From Falciphora oryzae (Eukaryota > Ascomycota > Sordariomycetes > Magnaporthales > Magnaporthaceae), in contig JNVV01000003.1 of the NCBI GenBank assembly GCA_000733355.1, positions 2,300,568 through 2,364,567 on the forward strand: a stretch of DNA of 64,000 nucleotides. The letters are read 5' to 3'. The position numbers and the translations under genes are program-made. Of the stretch, positions 25,056 through 36,615 are shown in pieces (positions within the stretch are counted from its first letter, which is position 1; each line of letters starts with the position of its first letter). Under the pieces are notes generated by a model that did no database searches, had not been told where the DNA came from, and saw nothing but the letters and a program-made list of their open reading frames with translations.

Positions 25056-26110
25056 TCACATGTCGACGACCTGGATCTCGTTCCCCATCTTGCCGGTGTT
25101 CCGATACATCTGGGCGGCGTTAATCATAAGGCTGCCGTTATTGGGCCCGGGCCCTAGCATTAGCCATTTGAATAAAACGGCATTAACCCCGTATAGGAAC
25201 ACCCTAAAAGCGTCCAGCCAGCCGGCGTGGGGGATGAGCAGGTCCGATATCGGGCCCCTCTTCGGCCTCGCCATGAGCTGCTCGAAGGCGCGCTGGGCAT
25301 CGTCCCAGAAGACTGCGTGCCGGCCGGCTCCCGCGTGGACGTGGCCGAAGACGTGGAGCCGGGGGCGGACGCGCCACACCTCTTCTAGGAGGCCGGCGCA
25401 GCCGAGGCCGAGGTCGAGGTGGTGGCGCTATGGGGTCATACAATGAGTACTGTGCAGTGAGAAAAAGAAAGGGAATAGGATAAGACACTTACGGGAGGGG
25501 TGTGGGTGACAAGAATGTCCGTCTCGATAGGAACCTTGCCTTCCCAGGGGGGAAAGTCCCTCAGGTACTGGAAGGCGTTCTCGGCGCCGCCGCACCTGGG
25601 GACGTGCGGCGAGCCGAAAACGGTCAGGGAGCGGCCGGCGGGCTTGAAGTCGAGGCGGACCGACTCGTCGAGCAGGTAGACGAGACCGCCAAAATCGAGC
25701 TCGGCGCCCTCGGGCGGCGCCACGGGCAGGTGCGGCCTGGCGACGGGGTCGAGCCACGTGTCGTGGTTCCCCGCGACGACGACCTTGTGCTGGTGCGGCA
25801 GCGAGCCGAGCCAGTCGAGCTGCCGCTGTATGTCCTCGACGGCGCCCGAGCTCGTCAGGTCGCCCGCGTGGATCAGCAGGTCGCCGTCGGGCACGCGGGC
25901 CAGGGTTTGCTCGTGCGTGTCGGATATGCAGACGATGCGGATCGGGGCCCGGCCGGCCGGCGGCGCGAGGGGGCGGCCCCGCAGCCGGAGCAGGACCGAG
26001 AAGGCGGCGGCGACGAGGTGGTGCAGCGGCCCGTCGAGGAGCCTGTCCAGGACCGTGGGCGGCTCCCAGGGGTCGGGCCGGCGGAGGCCTAGGCGTACCA
26101 GGATGCCCAT
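25056..26110 (-). CDS. Calcineurin-like metallophosphoesterase (MPPED-type)
   Basis: Two exons are inferred, 26110-25493 and 25427-25056, joined in phase 0 across a 65-nt intron (GTAAGT..TAG), giving 329 aa. The dimetal site is complete: D-x-H in ISDTHE (residues 64-66), GDL at 83-85, GNHD at 114-117, the His of THTPP at 202-206, and GHVH at 234-237. The N-terminal ~50 residues include a hydrophobic stretch (HLVAAAFSVLLRL) that could be a signal anchor. The layout resembles MPPED1/MPPED2-type fungal phosphoesterases. The substrate is unknown; family members hydrolyse phosphomono- or diesters. It converges on PEX12 and is divergent from the TMEM16-like gene. Confidence 0.9.
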
Positions 26111-27077
26111 TTTCTGTCTAGAGACGCTCTAGGGTGAAGAAAAGGAGAAAAATAGAACAGGAACGAAGAAAAAAGAGAAGTCAAGGTCTAGATAAGTGAG
26201 GAGGACGGCGGACAGCAGGGCGTATGTCACGCACAGCTCCAACACCGAACCGTCCGAAATTCAACCAGGCTGAGAGTTCTAATCACGCATTGTGACAATC
26301 ACTTCATAATCTGAACCCGGGTGATAATGCCAAGTGGTGCTGGCAACTCTGTGATAATGCTTATGTTCCAATGTTGAGAAAATCATTCACGAGCTACAAC
26401 GCATCGCTTTTCTCACACGCCAGTCGGGTTGCAACGAATTAAGCTCCTGGGACCGCCCCGCATTGGCGCAGGAGCTGTTGAGACACCCCTGTCAAGCGGT
26501 GGCAGGGTCGTTAGTGTCAATACTGTGCACCATTGGAAGCCCCATCGTGAACAGTGAAGCGTGTGTTCCCGATTGGACGCATCTCCTCCAGCTCCTGCTC
26601 CAGTGGGCTCCTGCCGTACGGTGCATTCGCCATGCCGGTTTTGGATTGGGCCGTGCAAGCAGGCTTGTCCTCCAGACGGGGAACCGAAAACATGTGTGGT
26701 GACGTTGTTGACGGCATCCCAAAATCCAGCCCAGCTCTTCCACCAGACAACGCCGACCCAGAACCGTCCCTCAAACGACAGCGCACCGCCAAACCTTGGA
26801 GCAGGCTTGGTCTCAAATATTAGACGTCACCTAATGCAGCTAGTTAGTTCAGCTTAATCGTCCAAGTATATAGAGATTCTGGGCCAAGCACTTCCTATTT
26901 CCTACTCGATCCTGATCGTACCTATTCCCTTCACCCCACCCCGCAGCCTGCGTTGCTGCCTCACTCGACAAGCACTCTGCAGAATCAGCGACCTCATTCT
27001 TCTCATTTCCATCGCTCTCTGGGAACAGGAGTCGGTATCTCTTGGCATCACCCCCGGCCCTTGGCCACTCACCCATC
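26111..27077. other. Divergent intergenic region
   Basis: This stretch lies between the phosphoesterase start (minus) and the TMEM16-like start (plus). Short frames near 26.4-26.9 kb have no recognisable character. It most likely contains the two promoters. The part just upstream of 27078 is pyrimidine-rich, as in fungal leaders. Confidence 0.55.
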
Positions 27078-29827
27078 ATGGCGACCCCGGGGGCAATCTA
27101 CCGGCCCGAGAAAGGAGATGGATCGGGGTCCAAGTCGAAGAATTTTGAGTGAGTAACCCCCATAAAAAGCCATCGACCGATAGTAAAGGACTAAACCGAC
27201 GACAACCGAAGCGTCGACTACGTCGTGGACTACCGTATCCCCTCCAACAAATGTAAGCTCCAGTGTTTAGAGATATGTTGCTTGTGGGGATTCATGGGCT
27301 TGGACTGGGAATCCTTAGCTTGTCTGATATCGAGCACCTTCTCCAGCCGAGCGCGTCGAGGCCGAGGCGGCGTTTGTGCAGCTCGTGCAGGCTCTCGTCA
27401 AGGTCGGCTTTGCCACCGAGGTCCGCTACGGCGGCAAGCACTCTCTCCTGGTGTTCGTCAAGATCGCGTCGGACAAGCTTCTCCACGCGCAGGTGTATCG
27501 CTATCGCCTGCAGGACTGGCTGTACGGGGTCCGCCCCTCGGCCCCTAACAAGCAGGACCTGAACAACCAATTCGAGGACGAGCCCGTCACCGAGGCCGAG
27601 CGTCTCCGGCTGGCGTACCTGCTCATCACAAAGTCCAAAAACGACGGCGGCGCCGGCATCACGCCCAAGACGGGCCAGTGGAAGCACGTCGCCGCCATCT
27701 TCCCGCTGCACGACCGCGCCTTCAACCGCCAGTGGATTAAGCGCTGGAGCACAAAGTACGTCCTGGACGACGCCGACCTCAACGAGATCCGCGACAAGTT
27801 TGGCGAGCGCGTCGCCTTCTACTTTGCCTTTCTGCAGTCCTACTTCAAGTTCCTCGTCTTCCCCGCCGCCTTTGGCTTCAGCGCCTGGCTCATCCTCGGC
27901 AAGTTCTCGTGGTTCTACGCCCTCGTCAACAGCCTCTGGTCCGTCGTCTTCTTCGAGTACTGGCGCAAGAAGGAGGTCGACCTGGCCGTCCAGTGGGGTG
28001 TCCGTGGCGTCTCCAGGATCCAGCAGCCCCGGGCCCAGTTCCAGCATGAGAGAGAGGCGCAGGACCCCGTCACGGGGGAGGTCATCAAGGTTTTTCCGCC
28101 CCTCAAGAGACTCGCGCGCCAGCTGCTGCAGGTCCCCTTCGCTATCGCGTGCATGGCCATCCTCGGAAGTATGATCTTCTCGTGCTTCGCCATCGAGATA
28201 TTCATCAACGAGGTCTACAACGGCCCGTTCAAACAATACCTGGTACGGACGAAACTTGGCCTTGTTTGGATGGTAAGTTTAAAATATTAAGGGCCTAGTT
28301 TACTGACTTCTGATCTACCTATCTCCCAGACATTCCTTCCGACTGTCCTTTTGACTGTAAGTCCTCTATTATCTGCGCCAGCTCGTGGTTATGTAGATGC
28401 AATAGCTGATCAGGTTCAAGCTCTTCATGCCCGCCCTCACCACGCTCTTGACGAATCTAGCGGAGCGCCTAGCGAACCTAGAGAATTACGAGACCCAAGA
28501 TGGTATGCTTTGTCACGGAAACTTTGGCCCCATGGAGTCTGGCTGCTAACAAGCCTCGTTTTACCTCGTGCCAAGGACACCAAGCATCGTTTGTCCAGAA
28601 GATCTTCGTCATCAACTTTATCACTTCCTACTTTCCTCTCTTCCTCACGGCCTTTGTCTACGTGCCGTTTGGAAAAGTGCTGGCCCCTCATCTCGACATA
28701 TTCCAAGCGACGGCTAGCAAGCTCACCAAGAACAGCATCAAGACCAAAGACTTCGAAATCAACCCCGACCGTTTCACCCAGCAGATGTTCTACTTCACCG
28801 TCACGGCACAGATTGTCAACCTTCTCCTCGAGGTTATTGTCCCGTTCGCGAAGCGCAAGGTCTTCAAGGCGGTCGAGAAGGTGCAGGACGGCATTGCCCA
28901 AAAGAACGGGGGCGCGGTGCACCACAAGGACGCGCCCGAGGAGGCCACTTTTCTGCAGAGGGTCCGTAGCGAGGCTCGGCTTGACGTCTACGACGTGACA
29001 ACGGACTACCGGGAGATGGTGGTGCAGTTTGGCTACCTGTCGCTGTTCTCGGTCGGCTTCCCCTTGACGGCGTGCTCTTTTCTCGTCAACAACTGGGTCG
29101 AGGCGAGATCGGACGCCATGAAGATTGCCATCGGCAGCCAGAGGCCGATCCCGTGGCGCGACGACTCGATCGGGCCCTGGCTTACCTCACTGGGATTCCT
29201 GTCGTGGCTGGGAAGCCTTACCAGTGCGGCCGTCGTCTTCCTCTTTAGTGGTGGGGACAGAATGAACGGCGGGCTGGATGGCAGCCCCTGGGACATCAAG
29301 GCCTGGGCGCTCCTTCTAAGCATCTTGGTGGCCGAGCATATGTACCTCGTGGTGCAGCAGGTGGTGCGGTACACATTGCAGAAGGTGGATAGCCCCGGTC
29401 TGCAGATGGAGCGAGCGGCGCGTTTCGCCATGAGGAAGCGCCTGTTGGACGAGACTCTCGGGCACGAGGAGTCGGAAAAGGCAGCCACGGCAGCTCTGAG
29501 CGGCAGCGAGAAAGTCACGAGGGAGACGCTTGAGGAGGAAGCTCGTCTCGCCGCCACCAAGGGTCACGGTTCTCCCGAAGAAGGGTGGGTCACCCCTTGC
29601 CGTGCTATTTTCGGACAGAATCCATGGCAACTTTCGAGAGACTGACGGAAATCTTGTCATTCCCACAGGTTCTGGCTTCGCCAGCGAGGAGCGCCCGAGA
29701 CGATCGAGGTCGGACGGCGGCTGATATCGGAGGCAAGTCGACCCAAAGCACTTCTCCAGAGGCATTTTTCATGCTGACATGATGTACGGAACAGATCGAG
29801 TCTGCGAACAATGCCGGCAAGCATTGA
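27078..29827 (+). CDS. TMEM16/anoctamin family membrane protein, Ist2-like
   Basis: Eight exons fit: 27078-27148, 27212-27252, 27347-28272, 28330-28356, 28421-28502, 28576-29584, 29669-29732 and 29795-29827, about 750 aa with consistent phases. Exon 3 carries the cytosolic N-terminal domain and first spans (FAFLQSYFKFLVFPAAFG...). Exon 6 carries FVQKIFVINFITSYFPLFLTAFVYVPFG, DVTTDYREMVVQFGYLSLFSVGFP and LLSILVAEHMYLVVQ, all typical of anoctamins. Fungal members are lipid scramblases, or in yeast Ist2 an ER-plasma membrane tether. The long lysine-rich C-terminal tail of yeast Ist2 is absent; the end is a short acidic/Arg segment. The final intron appears to be GC-AG (AG|GCAAGT at 29733). Exon 3 has two in-frame donors (28243 or 28273). 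Confidence 0.88.
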
Positions 29828-30470
29828 CGGGGGAAGGATTAGGGAGACAAGAGCTAAGTATGAAGTATGACGACAACAAATGAAGACATCATGTCTGGCA
29901 GAGTGTGCCCGATTGTGTATCCCTGCGTGCCAATGTGGTGGCGGTAGTTGGGGATCGAGGAGGCACTCGGCGTTGAATCAGGCGCATCCCTATTTCCCCT
30001 TTCAGAATTTGATACCTCTACACTGTGAGCCCTTTTTTTTTTTCATGACACTGATTATCTAGCATATTTTCGTCCGTCAATTCATGAAGTTTAAAGGGTG
30101 AAAATGTGCCCTTCGGCTAGCATCGATGAGGTGAGGGCTGGATGCAGGGGCTGTTCGTTATGAGCAGGGGCCATCCCTCTGCGTTCCTTGTCGGCCGCTT
30201 TTTGAGTTTTCCGAGATGAAGGCACAGACCCAGCCGTTTTGGGATTTGTGGCAACGCCCAGGTTGCGCGGGAACCACAATAGGGGGACGAAACAGGGAGC
30301 GAAATCAAACCGTCGAAAAAATCCACTCGATAAGGAGGTACCTTGACGACTCAAAAGCGCTTAAGGGTGTAACTTACCTAGGTCTCAATACATGTTAGAG
30401 GACGTCTTATGTTTACCAAAAATTCGTTGCAGGCATAACGAGGAAGAATCCGTGCCAGCAGAAGTGATCG
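29828..30470. other. Intergenic region
   Basis: No gene-like frame is seen between the TMEM16-like gene and the next plus-strand gene. It should hold the 3' untranslated region of the first and the promoter of the second. A short T run lies near 30027. Confidence 0.55.
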
Positions 30471-31778
30471 ATGGCTACCAAACGAGCGAGGATCGACTGT
30501 GCCGGGAGGGCGTGCCAGCACCCAGACTGTGATAGCTGCCATCCAACCGGTCTTGGGGATGGTTCCCGTCCTGCGCCCGGACGGGGCCCGTATAGCGGCA
30601 CACATGCCCAGCAGCGGCAGCAACAGCAGTCCACCATGAACGGCAACGGGGCGCAACGCTACTACTCGCAATACCCCGCGGCATCCTCATCATCACACCA
30701 CCAAGCACAACAACCACGACCGGCAGCGGTGGGGGCGCGGCCAATGGCACCACGGTCGGCTAGTTATGGCAACGGCGGCGCCCCGCCTCCTACCGTCACC
30801 ATCACGGTGCCTTCTTCCACCGGCACTGGGACCGGCGTCACGATGGCGGCCATGCCGACGGCGGCGGAGATCAACGAGCCCCAGATCAGGAGCATAGTGG
30901 CGGGCCTGGCCGAGGCCGACGTGCGGGACCTGCTCGGCACCATCATCGCCACCAACCCGTCCGTGGGGCCGCGCATGCTGCTGCTGAACCGATACAACGC
31001 GCGTCGGCGGGAGGCGCGGGACAAGGCCGAAACTCCTACTGCTGCTACTACTACTACTACTACTACCAGCAGCAATGGCAACAGCCATGCGAGCCTCGCG
31101 GTGGTTGCGGCGCCGGCGCCCGTCCGGCGGCCCGTGCCCATCGACTTTGACCACTACAGCAAGGCCGTCTGGCACACACTCAACAACGCCAGCTCCCACA
31201 GCAGGGGCCGGGGCAGTCAGCAGCTCGAGATGACGGGCGACGCGCTCGACGGCATCGAGCGCGCCGCGCGGGGCATCTCGGCGGCCGTGGTGGGCAAGGG
31301 AGGGGCGGGGGCGCTGCTCGAGTCCAAGCTGAGCGCGCTGGCGACGCTGCGCAAGATCGGGCACAGCGTCGTGCTGGCGGGCGACTCCTGCCTGGGGCCC
31401 GAGGTGCGCAAGCGGTACCGGTTCGACGGGGGCGGCATCACGAGCGCGATGCTCGCCATCGCGGGGACCATGACGCCCGAGGAGCGCGTCCGGGTCGGCA
31501 GGTCGGCGGACCAGAAGGGCGCGTCGCTGCTGTCCAAGTTTGAGGAGCTGTGGGGCGAGGCTAGGGGGCACTGCGTCTTTGAGGGGCTGCCAAAAGTCAT
31601 ACGGCTGCTGCGCGGGGAGGAGGGGGAGAAGGATGTGGAGGTGCCAAATGTGGAGGCGGTGGCGGACGAGGAGGAGGAGGATGAGGATGAAGAGGACGAG
31701 AATATCGATTATGACTGCGAATACTACGACGAGGACTACGACAGCAACGACGACGACCCGAAGCTGACTGGCAGGTAA
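30471..31778 (+). CDS. Conserved fungal protein of unknown function
   Basis: This intron-less frame encodes 435 aa. Residues 1-135 are Gln/Ser/Pro/Ala-rich and probably disordered. The folded part begins with EINEPQIRSIVAGLAEADVRDLLGTIIATNPSVG and continues to PIDFDHYSKAVWHTLNN, ALETLRKIG-like and LLSKFEELWGEARGHCVFEGL segments, all predicted helical. I recall this pattern from many filamentous fungi as an unnamed family; its first helices recall the Cut8/Sts1 proteasome-tether fold, but I would not assign that. The tail is strongly acidic (Asp/Glu/Tyr, about residues 400-430). A Thr run is encoded by ACT repeats near 31043. The ATG at 30636 (CCACCATGA, residue 56) is an attractive alternative start because the N-terminal Cys-rich segment looks untypical. 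Confidence 0.75.
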   Translation: MATKRARIDCAGRACQHPDCDSCHPTGLGDGSRPAPGRGPYSGTHAQQRQQQQSTMNGNGAQRYYSQYPAASSSSHHQAQQPRPAAVGARPMAPRSASYGNGGAPPPTVTITVPSSTGTGTGVTMAAMPTAAEINEPQIRSIVAGLAEADVRDLLGTIIATNPSVGPRMLLLNRYNARRREARDKAETPTAATTTTTTTSSNGNSHASLAVVAAPAPVRRPVPIDFDHYSKAVWHTLNNASSHSRGRGSQQLEMTGDALDGIERAARGISAAVVGKGGAGALLESKLSALATLRKIGHSVVLAGDSCLGPEVRKRYRFDGGGITSAMLAIAGTMTPEERVRVGRSADQKGASLLSKFEELWGEARGHCVFEGLPKVIRLLRGEEGEKDVEVPNVEAVADEEEEDEDEEDENIDYDCEYYDEDYDSNDDDPKLTGR

Positions 31779-33162
31779 ATGGGGAATGCCTACTAGGGAG
31801 CAAAGCATTCTTTCACCTCGGGGAGTCTGCCCCGTCGGGCGTCGAGACGGGGTGGGAAAAGGGGACAGTAAGTAGGCTGCATATAAGTGCTAGCCTTTCT
31901 AGGTTGTCCGAAGGACTTTTGCACCATCAATACCGGGCACGGAGAGAAAACCCTTCCCCGCAGCCGGTGACCGCAAAGGGAAATCTAGAAGGGGTGCGTG
32001 CGGCGACGACGGAGCTCGGTAACTTAGCTGGGCAGAGGCAGTGTCCTGGGCTGATCAGTGGCTGGCTGCAGGTTATGTGTGGGTGGTGGATTATGTATTC
32101 CGCCTCACTTCGGTGTTGGTTGGCTAAGCCCGACGGGAAGGCTCACCGGGCTTTGGGAGAGAGCCAGCATGAGTGCTTCTTATCTCGACCACTCAGATCA
32201 AAACGTATATGCAACGCTTCTTTGCAACAATGCAGCCAACGCCACGTGAAAGTTGAGTTGTCCGTGTGTCCCTCATGTTACGGTAGTACAAAGTACACAT
32301 CCACAGCGGCCAAGTCCTCTGTAGCACCCCGCCCGACTTCAAAGCCAAAACCCTCCATCCCAGTCCGCCCAACGGCCAAAAATCGTTCGTCCACTTCCGC
32401 CCCGGGCCGGCACAGCCCCGTCCTACCCTGTTTCCAGGGCCCTGGGTTAAGTACTTCCTTCCCGAGTGCTGTACCTCGCAAAACTGCCATCGGATGAAGC
32501 CACCCGCGCCCAACACAGGCTTGAAAAAAAAGAAGCGACAACCTTTGGTAAGACATGTGGCCAAGCGCGCTTAGTGGGTTTGGCGACGGACACCCCCTCA
32601 CCTGCTGCCCTCAGCCTCAGCAGCCTGCCTGCCTGCCTAGCTCACTCGCCCGCCCGGGGTCAGGGTCAGCCATGGAGTAAAGGGCAAAACACTTCGGATG
32701 ACGGCAAGCAATCGGAGCCTGCGAGACGCGACCGGGGCTGGCCACTCCCTCGACCGAAGTTGGTTGTACCGCGCGAAATGTCCAGTAGATCAGCTTTTTC
32801 TGCCCACCCCGCCACCCCGGGTCAGATCTCTAATTATTCGTTGCTTTGCCGTCTTACGTGCTTGTGAATGTGTCTTTTACTTCTCGGTTTCCCCCATCCG
32901 TGCTCCTCGACCTGCCGTCCCTGGTTGCTCTCACCTTTCCCTCCCTTTTTTTTTTTTTTTTTTTTTTTCTTGACCCCGACTTGTTTGACACGGGCTGCCA
33001 CGATATAGTCGCGTGGCCTGGGCATGTATTTTCTTGGTTTTACTTGCTCGCCCTTGAGACTTGAAGCCTTGGCGGGGCAATAATAAGGAGTTCAAAAAAT
33101 ACTTGGAGGATTTATCAAACGGGCAGGAGCGCCAAGCCTAAACTTAGGCCGCGCCAATTGCC
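31779..33162. other. Intergenic region with poly(T) run
   Basis: This is 1.38 kb without a credible coding frame. A 23-nt T run at 32946-32968 lies about 200 bp upstream of the next start codon, inside a CT-rich stretch that resembles a fungal core promoter and leader. Confidence 0.55.
32946..32968. repeat. Poly(T) run, 23 nt
   Basis: An uninterrupted T run lies upstream of the SH3-domain gene. A dA:dT tract in this position often depletes nucleosomes in fungal promoters; that role here is inferred. Confidence 0.9.
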
Positions 33163-35947
33163 ATGGACGAAGTCGTCGAGGTTCTCGTCCTGTTGCCGTT
33201 CAGGGAGATTGTGCTAAAGGCGAAGACGGCGGCTGAGAACGCCCAGGCCGCCGCCGAGAGCAGCGACGACGCCGCCGTCCAGGATGGCGCGAAGGAGCTC
33301 GCGCGAGCCGCGCGCAGGCTGGAGCGGGAAGGAGAGCGTGCGCTGTTCAAGATCGAGCCGCTCTGCAAGAAGCAGTTTGACGCTTGCGGGCAGAACTTTA
33401 TCGACGCTTTGAAGGATGACGGTATGTGCGGCTGCCCCGACCACAAAGCGAGAAAGTTCAGACTGACTATCTTGGGCCCCCCAGACGACATCGCCGCGTA
33501 TCGCACGCAGTTGAACGATCTCCTGTGGGAGTTTGACGACTACGTTGAGCTCCAAGATTTTGACGAGGGCAAATTCTCGGAGCTGCAGGCGCTTTCGAGA
33601 GGCTACGCGCCCAAAGTCGTCGACATTTTGATCCGCATGAAGCTCGAGCCGGCCGAGCCAGCAGCAACACTGTCTCCGTCCGACAACAACACGAGGCCGA
33701 CGTCCGCCCGTGGCAGCCTTGTCGCCGACCACCCCGCCCGGGCAAGCATGACGTCCCAGTCCGGGCCAGACCTCGGGATCGACGGCACGCTGCAACGGCT
33801 CCAGAACAGCAGCCACTCGAGGAAGGACTCGGTACACTCAAACGTATCGGTTGACCTCGACGAGCCGCCGCCATTCCCAGAGAAGAGCCCCTGGCGCATG
33901 GGGGTCAAGCTGAACGAGGCGCTGAGAAATCTCAACAATGCCGCAGACGACAGGAACGCCGAGGAGGTCGTCCGGAGGCCCAACGTGCTGACCCTGCCGC
34001 TCCTGAGCGATTCTTCTCCCGAAATGGCACACCGCGAGATGCTGCACAGCCCACGATCGTCAGGCGCCTACGAGCAGAGCATCCGGCACCAAGATATGCC
34101 GTCGCCCGTGAGCCCGCTGCAAATAGCCCGACGCGGGCCGAGCGCCAGGCAAAACAGCGGTAATTGGACAGGGGCGCCCCAGGGAGCGCATCTCCAGCAA
34201 TGCGGCAGCACCCAGCATCCCCTCATAATGTCAGGTGCAGGCAGCGGCGCACCCGCCGCGCAGTCGAGGGACAGCTCCTACTCGGACTACCCCTACAGCT
34301 CCGTCTCCGAGACCAGGACAGACTCGGGCTCCGAGGTGGCCAGCCCCGTCACGACGTCGTACAGGACGTCTAGCATGTCCGCCCCAGACATGAGCGCGTT
34401 CCCGCAGATACCCGAGGAGCAGCATGGTCATATCGAGGCGCCTCCTCCCGCCACGAGCGCCGGCAGCCCGAGTCCGCATCCGGGATTGGAGCCGATCAAG
34501 AGCACCCGCGTCCACGCTCTCGACTCGGGCCTGATCCCCGTGGATGCCGAGCGGAGCGTCAAGGCCCCGGAGCCGATCCCGCGCAGGCCGGCGGACTGCT
34601 CCATAGGACCGGATAGCTCCTTCTACCAGCTTAGGGGCTTCTGCGAGGGTGCCAAGGAGGTCCTCAAGGGCGGCGTTGGTGTGAAGCAGGTCCGCAAGCT
34701 GGTAAGGATGTTGCCTCGCTGCCGTCTCGTGTGTTGACAACCTCGTTTATACAACCTTGCTAACCCCAAAACTGTTTTCTAGAACTTTGGCTCTGGCGCT
34801 GTAATGGCGGCTAAGTGTAGGAGCTGCCTGTTCGAGCTGGACTGGAACGACGTCGAGGCCGACATCAATGGCGAGGGTGAGCACTGCCTGTCTCTATTCT
34901 CCCACATATATGAAGCGGCGGCTGACGTCTAGAGCAGAGAGCGCAAACTACGTGTCCAAGTCGACCAAGATCGGCTTCCGGTTACGATTCCTGTCAAAGA
35001 GCCACCTCCCCGCGCGGACCATCGAGGACCAAGTCTACGCCTGCTTGTTTTGCGTGCAGCAGGGGCACACGACCGAGGAGAGCGACGCGACCGTCTTCTT
35101 CTCGCAAAAACAGCTCTTCATGCACATCGCCCGACACCCGCGCCCTTTACCCATCGTCGCGGGGCTCAACGTGATCGAGGGCAGCGCCGACGACGTCCCC
35201 GGGAAGCCCAGCGGCGGCGCCGCCGCCGACCTACTGCCCCCGGTCTGGCGCAACGGCTTCGACCTGCACCTGACGATGCCGCCGGCGCCGTCGCGGACGG
35301 GCGGCGACGACGCGGCCGGCCTGCGGCGGCAGCTCGAGACGCTTCCCGCGGCGCGGGCGGTCGAGACGGTCCGGCAGGCCATCGGCACGCTGCGGGCGCC
35401 GCCCGACAAGTCGCTGCCGCCGCTGCAGTTCGCCGTGGGCGCGCGCATCGTCGGCGTCGAATTTCCCGCCCGGTTCGGCGGCGAGTGGGCGTCCGGGTGG
35501 AACGACGGCGCCAAGGGCCTGTTCCCGGCCAGCGCCGTCCGGCTGGAGCCGCCGCCGCGCGACCAGGTGGTAACGACGGCGGCGCAGCAGGGCGAAGGGG
35601 GCGCCAGCATGCGGGCCGTGGCGCGGTGGAGGCTCGCGGTCAAGGACGGCAGGGACCAGCGCGGCAGTGACTGGCTCAGGCTGGAGAAGGGCGAAACGAT
35701 CACCGGCATCGGGTGGGCATACCCAAACCATTGGTGCTGGTCTGGCGTCAACTCAAAGGGCAAATGGGGCATCTTCCCCCAAACTCACATCGACGCCAGC
35801 ACGTTGCGCGAGGGCCCGCCGGCGGACCGGGCCAGCATCAGCAGTCGTGAGAGGAAGGTGTCGAGCCTGCTCGCGCGCATGTCGATGCGCTCTAGGGCCG
35901 GGAGCTCGTCGTCGGATCAGCAGAGGGCGCGGATGCACATTCACTAG
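33163..35947 (+). CDS. SH3-domain protein with Cys/His module, fungal-specific
   Basis: Three exons are inferred: 33163-34701, 34783-34876 and 34938-35947, with introns of 81 and 61 nt in correct phase, giving 880 aa. The N-terminal ~165 residues are helical (PFREIVLKAKTAAENA..., EPLCKKQFDACGQNFIDALK) and resemble a conserved opening seen in many fungal SH3 proteins. Residues ~170-500 are Ser/Pro-rich and likely disordered. The short second exon and start of the third encode CRSCLFELDW ... ACLFCVQQGHTTEE ... QLFMHIARH, a possible zinc-binding module. Two SH3-like segments follow, near residues 708-750 (ARIVGVEFPA...WASGWNDGAKGLFPASAV) and 769-830 (ARWRLAVKD...WCWSGVNSKGKWGIFPQTHI). A scaffold role is plausible but not shown. 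Confidence 0.82.
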
Positions 35948-36615
35948 GTTTCCCTTTGTTCGGTGGGATATTTTGAGATGTTATGATCATGTCATAGGGT
36001 AGGCTGGACGGGTTTGGTTTGTCTTTTCGGATTTCCTGCTGGATGGGCTGATACCTTTTGCCGTGAAGATAAAATGATACAAATAAAAACAAACGTGAAA
36101 TTTATTCTCAGTAGGACAGCTGAGGTTCATGTTTCAGTCGGCAACCAGACATGAGCGGGCTCATTGCGTGGCAGTGGGACAGGGCCTAGCCGCATGCCTG
36201 TGGAGCGGGGTTTGACGCTTAATTAGGGCCTCATCCAGGGGATGAATAGGAGGCCGATAGCCCATGGATTCATCATGCATGTGCTGATTCGATCAATATC
36301 AGTCGCATATCGGTGTCTGTTCCTATCAGCAGGGAACCCACCAGGCGCTCTGCCCCTGAAACGTCAACATCCCTCAACCCCAGCCAACAAACAGCACGAC
36401 GTGCAGCCAGCCAGGCAGTCAGTCCATTTGGACGAGAGCGGTCGTGTTTTGACGTCGGGAAAACCTTGGGACTTCACCGCCCCTCGTCATCATGCTTTCG
36501 CTGTGTTGATTTTTTCTCTCACACCTCCTTTCTTCCAAATCGTCCCAAGTGACAAGTCCACCCAAACCACGAGGCCGTTGGCACCCAAGATCTCGAGCTG
36601 GGCTGCCCAGCGCTC
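35948..36615. other. Intergenic region
   Basis: This stretch holds the 3' flank of the SH3 gene and the promoter and leader of the PfkB-like gene. An open frame at 36242-36718 runs into the next gene's first exon in another phase and has no protein-like character. Confidence 0.55.

Noticed and set aside
27292..28236. 314-aa minus-strand frame opposite the TMEM16-like gene
   Set aside because: Antisense open frame produced by third-position GC bias; the plus strand is clearly an anoctamin.
30693..31808. 371-aa minus-strand frame opposite the unknown conserved gene
   Set aside because: Val/Leu/Ala-rich antisense of a repeat-containing frame, without a recognisable fold.
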